From contig CM041293.1 of assembly GCA_023052935.1 (NCBI GenBank), positions 167,793,341 through 167,857,340 of the forward strand: a stretch of DNA of 64,000 bases, in the 5' to 3' direction. A program made the position numbers and the translations under genes. The notes beneath the pieces are model-generated. The model was not told the origin of the DNA. It saw only the letters and a list, made by a program, of their open reading frames with translations, and ran no database searches. How positions within the stretch are numbered: position 1 is the stretch's first letter; every line of letters starts with the position of its first letter. The stretch is from Piezodorus guildinii (Eukaryota; Arthropoda; Insecta; Hemiptera; Pentatomidae). This document shows positions 43,291 to 53,464 of this stretch, piece after piece.

Positions 43291-43439
43291 CAAAACATTG
43301 CATAATAAAAATGAAATCTTTCAAAAATGATGTTACTGAACAGAATGAAATATAAATGAATTGAGAAACAATACATTCTTTTAAACATTAGACTTTTTAC
43401 TTATATTCTTCATTCAAAAGTTAATACTTAGAATTTCAA

Positions 43440-43870
43440 TATCATAACTGTTAAGCGTCAGTTTACGATGACATTTTCATTACAGTTTTTCAGTAACATT
43501 TCAGGTACAGGAAAAGTTGGGATTTGAATGAGGATAGAGAAGTATCATGGCGCATGTGGGTAGGTGGTGAATTCCAGAGGGTAGTAGAGGGGATAATAAA
43601 GGAACGATCAAAAGTTTTAGTTTTGTGAGTAGGGACGTAAAGGTCAGAATGGTGTGATCTTGTTTCAGGAGGGTGGACTGGAGACAATGGATATTGGTGG
43701 ATGATGAGTCGTTAATGGTTTGGTAAATATATGATCCTAGGAAATATTCTCTGCGGGTGGGGGAAGGAGCCACTTTAACTCGCTGTATAAGTGGGTATCA
43801 CGTGACCTAGATGTACTGAAGACAAATCTTAATACAATTCACTAACAAGATGAAAACTATTCGGATGTCC
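43440..43870 (-). pseudogene. CR1-like LINE RT C-terminal fragment, second copy
   Basis: Two overlapping minus-strand frames together match the CR1-like fragment at 38.5 kb: APSPTRREYFLGSYIYQTIN, then after a frameshift PPETRSHHSDLYVPTHKTKT, FIIPSTTLWNSPPTHMRHDT and SLSSFKSQLFLYL. The same order (RRxYFLGS, TRSxxSDLYxPxHxTK, W..xPTxxRH, SSFKSxLF) holds in both. It lacks the 3' repeat tail. Confidence 0.75.
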
Positions 43871-43879
43871 ATTGCCTCT

Positions 43880-43903
43880 TTTTTTTTTTTTTTTTTTTTT
43901 TTG
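43880..43903. repeat. Poly-T tract
   Basis: About 24 T residues, possibly a retroelement tail on the minus strand; no element body is recognised downstream of it. Confidence 0.6.
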
Positions 43904-44531
43904 CGTTTGCGAAGAAATGGAAGTTTATTTTAGATTGTATTGAACATGCGATGAGGAATAATGTCAAAAAAAAAATGTAGCATAAGTATTTCTCCTTGAC
44001 TTGGATAAAGAATAGATCGTGGAAATGTCTGTCAATAATTTACTTCTTTTTCTAGCCGGGAGAAATTGAGTTTGCGGATTGATCACGTATAGAAGTTAAA
44101 GAAATAAATAAGTGAACCACAAAAAAAAAATAATTTTAAGCATCTATGTTTATTCAAACATTTGTACATCGGTAAAATATGAACCCTTCAAAACGATATA
44201 AACTTTTCAACTGTATGTCATATTTTATACTGATAATTCCATTTATGACCACCAAGAACTCTAAATTAACAAAATTAAAGCATGTTTAGGGAAATAAACT
44301 TCGAAAATTAAGCACTTAAGCTCCGTTTGACCGTATAATAAAATCTCTGGGTAAGGTAAGTAAACGTGAAACTTATAAATCGCCATCAGGAATTAAAAGT
44401 TTTATTCACATCGATCGTCCCTCAAGCTCTCAATTATATTCAGGGATTATTATCATAAGAGGATTAATAAAGGATTACTCATAAGGCTCTATCACAAACG
44501 CACCCAAATACTCTGTTATTAACATCTATTG
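43904..44531. other. AT-rich sequence, nothing recognised
   Basis: No supported feature. Confidence 0.4.
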
Positions 44532-45270
44532 CGTTATGTATTGAGAATTCTGGGGGGAGTAGGTTAATTATTAAATAATTGTAATATTAATTAAATAAAT
44601 ATTGATAAGCCTATGTCGGCAAAAGTACCTGCCCCCCTTGGATTCTCCAACAGGACCCCCGCCATACCTCGGGAAACTTGCTAGACACCCAGCGGCAGCC
44701 GACTAGAGGATTAGGTAAAAGTCACACTCATGATAAAGGTCACAAAGGCTGGAGCGCCAACCGGGGCACTTCCCATATCAACCCTGCCCGAGGTGACGAG
44801 GATGAGAAAAAACATTCGAAACAGGAGTCTTATTCCAGCCACGAGAGTTGAAGTTCCATCTGCAAGAATAGGAGAGGTCCGTCGGGAGTCAGCAGATAGC
44901 AGCTGGAGATGAAGCCTAGAAGGGACGCCTAAGACTGATTCCACCTTCGGCAGCCGACTAAGTGTTTAAAGGTATTTCTTTGGTTGTAATATTGTAAGGC
45001 AAGTTTAACTCTAACATCCCTCAGTATTCTCAGACATAGTGTAAATAGATTTTATATGTTTAAGTTACTTTAAATAATAATATCATTTATTGAAACTTGT
45101 CTAATTTAATCTCCTCCTGAATGCCACCTATTGTGATTGGGAAACACGATACCTTTAGAAAAGAAATCCAATGGTTTCAGTAATATTAGTCTATATATCG
45201 ATTAAATATATCTGGTAAGCTAGTTTTCGAGGGTACCGCTGCCTTAGAAAAGCAGCCGGTCAAAAACATA
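44532..45270 (-). repeat. Family D repeat (D4)
   Basis: The core 44536-45037 is bounded by ATGTATTGAGAATTCTGGGG and CCCTCAGTATTCTCAGACAT. The arm ends GCTGCCTTAGAAAAGCAGCC, GGTCAAAAACATA. It is the longest core and keeps short frames on both strands around SRLHL and TGALPISTLPEVTRMRK that I do not interpret as genes. Its flank at 45271-45401 is shared with D2. Confidence 0.75.
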
Positions 45271-45354
45271 GCAATATAATGTTTAATACATAGATTTGTT
45301 TATGATGATCAGAAAACATTTAAAGTATATCTTTGACTTTTATAGAAGCAAATT

Positions 45355-45860
45355 AAGAAATTATTCAATCCCGCATACGAGACCTTGAAGTATGATGCGA
45401 TAATTGAGACGTTGATTTCCAAAAGGTACTATATCCATTCTACGAAATTTAACAGGAAGCACGAAAATCTCTCATTACTATATATTAAACTAGCTAATTT
45501 GGGTATTTTGCCTTAAAATTTAGAATGATTTTTTTTACTATAATAACATCATATTAAAGTTATGAAATGAATTTTTTTAGAATGATTTGGAACGAAAATA
45601 AATGCGTAATTAGTACTTTTAGAAAATGGCCGCATTTCTAAATCGCGTTTTTTAAGGACTGGAGAATTCATTAGATAATATCAAATAGAATATTTAGATA
45701 AAACTAAAGGAGGAGAATATAAATATATAAAAATATCAATTTCGTAAAAAATGTCCTTTAGTACCTTTTGGAAATCAACGTCTCAATTGGAGAATTGAAA
45801 TCAATTCTAAAAAAATCCCACCAAATAACCTTTACCGTTCGTCGTAAGCCAATGAGTTCT
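45355..45860 (+). pseudogene. Family B LINE fragment (B6), fused to D4 and split by element E1
   Basis: QSRIRDLEVWC precedes the E1 insertion. WRIEINSKKSHQITFTVRRK, PMSSC follows it. The orientation is plus. The left edge joins the same spacer and D end as at 35.5 kb. Confidence 0.75.
45406..45784. mobile_element. Short TIR element (E1) with AATT target duplication
   Basis: A 379-base element with perfect 25-bp terminal inverted repeats starting GAGACGTTGATTTCCAAAAG and flanked by AATT on both sides (45402-45405 and 45785-45788). It sits in a B fragment; the uninterrupted B5 copy at 35.44 kb shows the empty site with a single AATT. There is no ORF. It is MITE-like, superfamily unknown. One end of a relative occurs at 32.87 kb. 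Confidence 0.8.
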
Positions 45861-46384
45861 TGCTTGACTTCGGTCAAAAACATACCCATTTTTACATGAT
45901 GATCAATGGATAATTGAAATTCAGAGAGCGATATCACAGTAAAAGAACAAAAAATCGCAGACCAATCATTGGAAGGAAGAAAAATAGAAGTCCGAATGGT
46001 AAAGATCCGAGGTTACCCCTCCACCCGAAGGACTCTCGACTTGCACCTCCTGAAAAACAAATGGCCATGAAACGCTGGGCACATGACCAGAATATATATT
46101 CCCTTTGGAACCGCAAAGGTAGAAAGCCGGGTGGAAGAAATGGAACTCAAAGCTTTTTAGACCAACGATACCTTTTGCTGACAGAACACTATCATAAACT
46201 ATATGGAAGATAGGTTCGCGCAAGAAATACGATTATTTAAAAAACAAAACAAAAAAACATCATAGACCAACTCAAAACATGATTCTTAAAATGATGTTAA
46301 CATATCATCTATGATATAGATTATGTTAAAAGTATTTTATACAAACGATTAAACACATAGTGAATTTATGATTTCTTTTATTTA
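45861..46384. other. Intergenic sequence with an unassigned 99-residue open frame
   Basis: The plus-strand frame at 45914-46213 is basic, with KRTKNRRPIIGRKKN and QMAMKRWAHDQNIY. Its base composition is less AT-rich than its surroundings. It may be a retroelement fragment, but I recognise no domain. Confidence 0.35.
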
Positions 46385-46830
46385 TTATAGTGATATTTAC
46401 AGCTGTATAAACAAAATAAATAGATCAAGTAAATGTGAGCATTGACATGACCATATCTATGATTGGCGTTAGAAGAAACTACCTAGTGGTAGGTAACACT
46501 TCAGAGTTTATTCAGATAAGTAGGTCTCGAGGCCATGAGATATTCAGATCTTTATGGATTATTTTACTGGTGACAAAGTAAGGGGCATCTAGGATCTTTC
46601 GGAGGATTTTGGGTTGCAAGGATTGGATGCGAGAGGAATTTTATGACTTGGTGGATCCCCATAGTTCAATTCCACATGTCCATATAGGCCTAAGTATGGT
46701 AATATAAATTAGTTTTTTGTAGTAGGTGGGAAGTTTTGAACGTCTGTCAAGTAAATGTTGAAATAAAAAATATCTGCGAGTTGTTTCTTTGTGTTTCAGT
46801 CTAGTGTGAGGATGAAAAAAAATTAAACTT
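46385..46830 (-). pseudogene. Family B LINE 3' end (B7)
   Basis: Minus strand: PHTRLKHKETTRRYFLFQHL, DRRSKLPTYYKKLIYITILR, PIWTCGIELWGSTKS, then the LQPKILRKILDAPYFVTS-like stretch and a degraded 3' UTR with AATAAAAGAAATCATAAATT at the low end. Broken near 46640 and 46810. Confidence 0.75.
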
Positions 46831-46854
46831 AGGTAATCGAAAAACGAATAATTA

Positions 46855-47310
46855 CTTAATCGATATGAACGTGTAAATCCTTCGAAAAACTGGAATTCGA
46901 TCATTTTCGCCTTCCCTTACTACACATTTCATACCTAGGGAAGCGACAATATAAAGATGAAATAATAATATATTATATTATTATCTAAGACGATCAGCTA
47001 TTTTATCTGCTTTTCATCATTCTTCATTAACTAGTTTATTAGATAATACTTTTTTCTATAATTTTTAGCTTTCCAACGATAAATAATACATCAATATTGC
47101 TGTTTTTAAGACCAAAAACACTTAATACAAATATGTATGCAATTTTCTCCTTTAGTTGGATATCGAATTCGTCGAAATAATAAATTTACACATTTTTCAT
47201 TAATTCTAAAAAAATAATATAGTTATATTACTGATATCTACAAAATTAAAGGTCCTTTAGAGAAAGAAGATTTTAAATTTCGGCATTTAAGCCATGTCCG
47301 ACTATTTCAA
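46855..47310 (+). repeat. Family C repeat pieces (C12)
   Basis: 46855-46935 is a C right end (GAACGTGTAAATCCTTCG, GGAATTCGATCATTTTCGCC, TTCCCTTACTACACATTTC). 46965-47310 is the C inner part (ATTATTATCTAAGACGATCA ... ATTTAAGCCATGTCCGACTA). The order is not that of one intact copy. Confidence 0.65.
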
Positions 47311-47424
47311 ACATAATAGGTCACGCAGATTTTTTAAATGCCACCTAATTCAAATTGCACCCGTGTGTAGCAATGGTCCACTAGTTATTATTACAAAAAC
47401 AAATCAGTACGTTTGATTTAGAAG

Positions 47425-48330
47425 TAAAAAAATCTACTGCGCGCAACACTTGACTTTCACTTACCTCCGTTATTTATATCAATTTAAGAATTATAAACAA
47501 AATTTAGAAACGAAATAAATTGTTACAGAATTATTTCGATTGGATTTTAATAAAAACATGTGTTTTGTAATATAATGTATTCTATTATTATCTACGACAA
47601 TCAGTTTGTTTTATCGGCTTTTTATAACTCACTGTTCACTTTTGCCATAGTATGTGTAAGATATTATTTTTTCTAAAATCATTAGCATTCCAACAGTATA
47701 TTATACATGTATATCATTGTTTTTGAGTTCAAAAATTCATTAAAAAAATATTTTTGCAGTTTTCTCCTTCAGTTTGATATCGAAGTCGTTGAACGTATGT
47801 ATTTACCTGTTTTCTTAGCGATGCTATGGTTATTTTTATAGAATCTACAAAATTAAAGGTTCTTTTGAGGAAGGAATTTTGAAATATCGGAATTTAAGCC
47901 CTGTGAGATTATTTTAATCAGAATGAAACCTACATGATATTAAAGCCCATGCAATTTTACATTGATCTAGCGAGTTTAATCGAAATTTATAAAGCCGTTT
48001 TTGAGAAAAACGTAAATAGGTGCAAAATTCATGGTAAAAAGTGGCTCTTCTGGTAAGCCGATGTTGGTAAAAAAGTTGCTGTAACATCTCGGGCGTATAG
48101 TTGGCTTAAATATGAAATTTCAGTTTCATAGGACTTTTGGTTTTAGCGCTGGACTTACCACACTCACACATACGGGCACACAGACCTTTTTGCGGGACTT
48201 GGTCATTTGGACACAGGGGACCCTAAAATGTGTATTTCCGTTGAAAACTGTAATTCGAAAATTTTCACGATCGCAATACTTTCCCTTACTATATATTCCG
48301 TATATAGGTAAATTAAAGTAAATTTGTGAA
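47425..48330 (+). repeat. Family C repeat, full-length (C13)
   Basis: About 0.9 kb, from AAAAATCTACTGCGCGCAAC and TGACTTTCACTTACCTCCG to TTCCCTTACTATATATTCCG and TATATAGGTAAATTAAAGTA. All inner blocks are present, including GTGGCTCTTCTGGTAAGCCG and CTAAAATGTGTATTTCCG. There is only a short CA-rich tract. Best copy for defining the family. Confidence 0.8.
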
Positions 48331-48790
48331 TCTTTGAATATTAATAACATAATATTACGAAATGAGGGTGAAAAAACATTCAATTTTTTCTAGACTCACT
48401 AATAAAGTTAATGCTTGATTTTTTATTATTATTGTAAAATCAGTGTCTGGCATACTGCAATAAAATGTGAGCTAAGTTGGCTATCCTCTGACGAATCCTG
48501 ATTTCTTATTAGTTCTTCACTAGATCGATCCTACAATTCAGGAGACATTTTGGCAAACTTCAGTGGAACCTGATGGAAGAGTTGAGTTGAGAAGGTCGGG
48601 CTAAACAATAAAGAGGCCTCTTCCATCACCGAGCCCTTTCTACACCAACAAAACCTAAAAGGGCAACAAAACGAGCAAAGGGTCTTTTCCGTCTTAGCTG
48701 AGAACAGTTTCTTTACCAGATTGGCTATTGATCATTAAGAGAGGGGGTTAGAATTCGATCACTACATTTAAACTAATTTAATTATAGTTG
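48331..48790. other. Intergenic sequence, nothing recognised
   Basis: A GC-richer patch at 48530-48740 has no identity that I can support. Confidence 0.4.
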
Positions 48791-48910
48791 CTGGAAGGAA
48801 TTAGTCGGGTGCGGTCATTAATGAAACAACTAAATAGTTTAACTATTTATTGTTTGCTAACGTTTCGACCCTTGTGGGTCATCATCAGGGCGCATGGTGG
48901 AGAATGAAAT
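48791..48910 (-). mobile_element. Hammerhead-bearing element 6, single arm
   Basis: CTGGAAGGAATTAGTCGGGT to GGCGCATGGTGGAGAATGAA matches one arm of element 1 at 3.8-4.1 kb. No opposite arm follows, so this is a solo arm or a 5'-truncated unit. Confidence 0.75.
48853..48895 (-). ncRNA. Hammerhead-like motif 6
   Basis: Minus strand: GCGCC, CTGATGA (perfect core), T, stem II GACCC/GGGTC with tetraloop ACAA, GAAAC, G, T, T, AGC. Core boxes are intact and stem II is perfect. Stem I is weakened by a G to A change next to the GUU triplet. Confidence 0.65.
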
Positions 48911-49339
48911 GACTACATCTACAATTTTAATTATAGTTTTATTCAATATAAATGACTAATTAATTCATCTGAACAACAAAGTGTTCTGTTTAATTTCATT
49001 TACTTTTCGAAAAGTTTCAATTAATTTATAGGGACCAAAATAACTAAATATGTAATGCTATCCGTCATTGACCGTACATTGATTTGGTAAGGCTTTTGGT
49101 AACGCATAGTTTGCGATAGTTTTTTGGTTTATCATTTTTAATAATGAACCCTTGTAAAAGACCAAAATATATTTTTTATTTTAATAGAATTTTAATAGTT
49201 GATATAAATAATAAAGAAACAATTTTGACCAAATATTGTATACAACTTTTTAATCAAAATTTACTAAGAACATTCTTAATAAATTGCAAAAACTATTTTT
49301 TAAATAAAAATTTTATGTTTAAATAAATAAAATGATTTT
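48911..49339. other. AT-rich sequence, nothing recognised
   Basis: A 60-residue frame at 49144 is low-complexity and not called. Confidence 0.4.
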
Positions 49340-50450
49340 CTACTGATGTGTAGGCCTCGTCTGAAGGAGGAATAGTCTTGATCGGTGACCATCCGTACCT
49401 TATGGGTTATAGATCGCTGCTTGGTTTTCAATTCTTTGGCAATTTGATTTCCAATATATTCGGTCTTCTGTTTTCTGTGCCAAGATATTTCTTCTTGTTT
49501 TTTTATTTCATCTGACCATCTCTTGAGTTGCCCTCCTTGCTGGCGTTTCTTTCCAAGAGGTGTCTATTCAGTAACCGACCGCCTTTCTCCACTTGGGGTC
49601 CTTTATTCGCATTAAATGCCCAGCCTATTCATTTTAGCTTTTTTATACAGCCCACAGCACCCCTCACCAAAGTGGCCTCATTCAGAGTAGTATTTTTTTA
49701 AAATACCTACCTCTCCATTATTCTTTCCTGAGCTTTAGTGAGTGACCATGTCTGGCTTCCATAAGTCAAAGTTGGGAGAATACAGGTATCGAATATTAGC
49801 CTTTTCCATTTGATTTCGGTCGAGCTTTTCATCATGCTTTTGAAGAACCAACATTTTTTTCACCAAGAGGCAATCGGTTTTTGAATTTCTTTGGAAAGGC
49901 GGTCATCGAATGATATGGTCTGCTCTAGGTAAGTGATGTATTTGACTAATTCTATTTTTACGAGAGAATTTTCTATTTTGGATATATTTTCTGAAGTCCT
50001 TTAAGTCCTTCAGCATTTCTATTAACTCTTCCTGAGTACATGATATCAGCACCATGTCGACTAAAAAATTTAGATGATTTAATTAGTTTTTGTTGATATT
50101 AATTCCTTTGGTTTGCCATTCCAAATTTCTAAGAGCAAATTTAGGATCACTGTAAAGAGAATTGGAGAGAGAGTGTAGCCTTGCCTAACTCTCTTTTTTA
50201 CAGGAAATATAGGTTCTTCAATATCTGTCTCAACATAGGCAATCTTATTAGTGAATAGTTCAGTAATTATAGAAATTTATTTTTCTGCCACGCCTGTTTG
50301 TTTCAAAGCTGAAAATATACTGTCATGCTTGAGGCTGTCAAAAGCTTTATTAAAGTCAACAAATGCTAGATACAGAGTAATGTTATATTCTTTTATTTTT
50401 TTTAAATAATTGATAATTAATTGACTAGTTCACAGTGTGAAGATGATCTG
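49340..50450 (-). pseudogene. RTE-like LINE RT remnant
   Basis: From high to low coordinate on the minus strand: FVDFNKAFDSLKHDSIF (RT motif A with its catalytic D), then a motif B region with KKRVRQGYTLSPILFTVIL-like sequence near 50190, ALRNLEWQTKGININ, a CTQEELIEMLKDL-like stretch, the KLIFDTCILPTLTYGSQTWS segment near 49760 and the QLKRWSDEIKKQEEISWHRK-like end. This order fits the RTE clade. There are many stops and frame changes. I cannot see an endonuclease or a tail. Confidence 0.75.
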
Positions 50451-51994
50451 TGGTTGAAAAACCCTTCCTGAATCCTGCCTGTTAACTGTTAAATAGTATT
50501 TTATTTCAAGATTATTAGAACCCGAATAACAAGTAAAAATAAATCCTTCTGTCCGCCGCACGCTTTTCTCCAAAACTACTAGGCTAACTTTTATTTCTTG
50601 AAATACCAAGGAATGCAACGATAACCCTTAACGCTCACTTACAGGCTCGTTCATGTTAGACGATTTGAAACGACGCACAGTGGGCCAAATCACCAATTTA
50701 GGTGGATAAAAGTCAAGTCCAAAGTTTGGAATTTTCCAGTGCTTCACCTTTTTATTATTAGTTGCAAGACCCTTCGTACTAATATTTCCCGCCATACCGC
50801 GTTTACAAATAAATAGTAAATGAATGAATCATTCCTGTTCACACAAGTGCCCAATAACCGGCAGTGGGATTATGTTTATTCGATGGTCATTTATTGTGTT
50901 CAAGGTGTATTTAATGCAAAGTCTTTCTGCTTTTATCTAACAATGAACATTGCTGAGACAGGTAAGACAGTATATTTCTAAACTCGTTATTGAATATACA
51001 TTGCAATCTCACCTTTGGAGTTAATATAGCAATTTGTAAATGTATGCCCTTAATTGAATAACGAAAAACTATATAACCCCCAAGTTACCCCAAGGATTTG
51101 TTTCACCTATCTTTCTCGTCTTTAGATTATACAAAGAATTTTGGCGATTTTTTGCGTATTGGGTGATACATAATTTTTTTCAGACACAACACTCCGAATC
51201 AAAAGTTATACAATCTACAATTTCAAGAATTTCCTATAAAGAATTATATAAAAGCAGGTTTTAGCAACTCCGAGCTATAATTAGATTTTTGTATTATTTT
51301 TCTCGTATTCTGGGACTTCAAACGTAAAATATAAGGAATTTTTAGATTTTATAAAATATATTTTATATTTGACCACAGTGCGCTAGCCAATCGTAGTAAA
51401 AAATAAATAAGTTTTTATAATTTTCCTTAAAATATTTTGTTCCGTAATCAAGGACCCTAAAGGTTAAATATAGACTAGTTTTGGAATTTTGTTCACCTAA
51501 ATCGGTCATATTGCCTACTGTGCGACGATGAAAATTTTTAGCTTTACAACCATAGTCATATTTGAAAGACTGCAATGACCAAAATATTGAGAAAAAAAGT
51601 TATTTTCATTTATAAATATAGACTACGGAGGTTTTATAACTACTATATGTTATTATAAAATATCCACATAAGGTAGAATCCAAGGGAGCTTCATTGCGAA
51701 CAGTCTTCATAATATAGAAGAGGGATATGGTCAAGAAAATCATCTTGACCACTTCACTTTCCTAAGGGAGAAAAAGGGGTAGAAAAACGAATATTGAACA
51801 GAGAGAAAAACGGGCTTTGGGGAGGTGAAAAAGCAGAAGAAAAATGATGGGCTTGGTGAAAATAAAGAAAAAACGTTCTGGGAATATTTATCTGCGGCTA
51901 GGGCCGCATTAAAACTGATCTAAATCATAGCCTGATTTTACCCGTGGGCTTCTCCCTAGCCTCATCTCATTTATCCAATTTATATTTATATATA
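50451..51994. other. Intergenic sequence, nothing recognised
   Basis: No convincing feature over 1.5 kb; short open frames lack motifs. This is the longest stretch without a recognised repeat and a place where unique DNA could lie. Confidence 0.4.
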
Positions 51995-51996
51995 TA

Positions 51997-52711
51997 TTGG
52001 GTTGTTTCACATGAAATGTCCGTTTTTATAGTTTCTGAAATTCATAAAGAATTTTTCAGGTCTCTGTTGTTTTCTTCCGAATGTTTTATATTTCATATTT
52101 CAAGTAAAAAGTTACTAATCATCTATCTTTGTAATTATTGCTAATGTATTATAAACATTAGCTTCTCAATGTATTACCCAGTTTTTAGTATACCTCCAAA
52201 TATGAACATAGAAACACGCGATTTTCGAGTAATATTTTTGTACGAGTTTAAACTTGGCCATTCAGCAGCTCAGGCTGCTAGAAATATATGCAAGGCGTTT
52301 GGGGAAGGAAATACGGGTATGGGTACCTCATGATCTCACTGAGCGGTAGCAAGACCCCATTTATCAAAACAAACCGTGCAAAAATTAAAAGAACTGGGCT
52401 ATGAAGTTCTTCCGCACCCAACATATTCTCCCGACTTGTCTCCAACAGATTACCACCTGTTCAGGAATTTAGACAACTTCGTCAAAGGAAAACTTATTGA
52501 AAATGATGATCAAGTAAAAAGTGCGTTTTCAGATTTTGTTTCACTTCAAGGTTCAGAGTTTTTCAGTTCGAGGGTAAAAAAGTTGGTGTCACGTTGATAA
52601 AAATGTGTAGAAAAAGAAGGTAAATACTTCGAATAAAATTATCTTGTTTCATCGTATATTTAATAAACATCCTTAACCTTGAAAACGGACATTTCATGTG
52701 ACACAATCCAA
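51997..52711 (+). mobile_element. Mariner-like transposon with two internal deletions (M3)
   Basis: 715 bases with TIRs TTGGGTTGTTTCACATGAAA and its complement and TA at 51995-51996 and 52712-52713. It has the same central deletion junction as M1 (LTER-Q-Q joined to the RPHVSK region) and a second gap of about 184 bases that removes the second helix region. Nonautonomous. Confidence 0.9.
52204..52636 (+). pseudogene. Mariner transposase relic (M3)
   Basis: The N-terminal part starts MNIETRDFRVIFLYEFKLGH. The first helix AAQAARNICKAF is followed by the gap, then VPHDLTER, the junction and QKLKELGYEVLPHPTYSPDL, SPTDYHLFRNLDNFVKGKL. Here the third catalytic D is kept (TDY), unlike in M1 and M2, but the first two are deleted. 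Confidence 0.85.
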
Positions 52712-53120
52712 TATCATATATATCATCCTATTAGATCTGCAAGCTATCCCTTGATTCTATCACTAACCATTTCTATCTATTAAATTATTTGATTACAGTT
52801 TTAGGTCTCATGTTCATCTAGTTTCATTAATTACATTGTAGGTATAATAATATAGACCACACTTAGAATCTATTGTATTAAAATATATATAAGGATTTTT
52901 TTTTTTAAACTTTGGGATTTTCTTTTGCATACCAATCTTTTAATCACACATTATATTATTGAAGATAAAATAAATCCATAGTGTCAAAACTAATGAAAAC
53001 TGCTTTAGGAAATAATAATAATAGAAAATACAACTAAGATAGTACAGTAAGTCTATACTCTATTATAATTTCCTTTTATTTATTTGTGTTATACATAAGA
53101 TCCTTTGGTGTATAGTATTA

Positions 53121-53126
<6 letters not shown>

Positions 53127-53179
<53 letters not shown>
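53127..53179. repeat. (TA)n microsatellite
   Basis: A run of TA dinucleotides of about 50 bases. Confidence 0.9.
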
Positions 53180-53183
<4 letters not shown>

Positions 53184-53327
53184 TCTATTTATTTCATTTT
53201 AATGTATTTATAAAAAACTAAATCTGGATAAACGATGGCTAGGATGGTTTTATAAAAAAATAAATAAAAACAACTGAGCAAACGAATACTACAACCATTA
53301 ATTTAAAAAAAATATTTTTCCATCTAC

Positions 53328-53340
53328 AAAAAGATCATTT
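53328..53340 (+). repeat. Target-site duplication of B8, left copy
   Basis: AAAAAGATCATTT, 13 bases, repeated at 60187-60199. It abuts the poly-T (poly-A of B8 on the minus strand). Confidence 0.9.
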
Positions 53341-53464
53341 TTTTTTTTAAACATATTTATTGATATTTACAACTGTATTAAATAAAAATACATCTAGTAA
53401 ATGTGATGGTAATATGTAAAACTGTCATGAAATACATGTAGAGACACTACCCAGTGGCAGCACT

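Noticed and set aside
45914..46213. 99-residue basic open frame as a gene
   Set aside because: No recognised domain or conserved context, and it neighbours retroelement fragments; left as unassigned.
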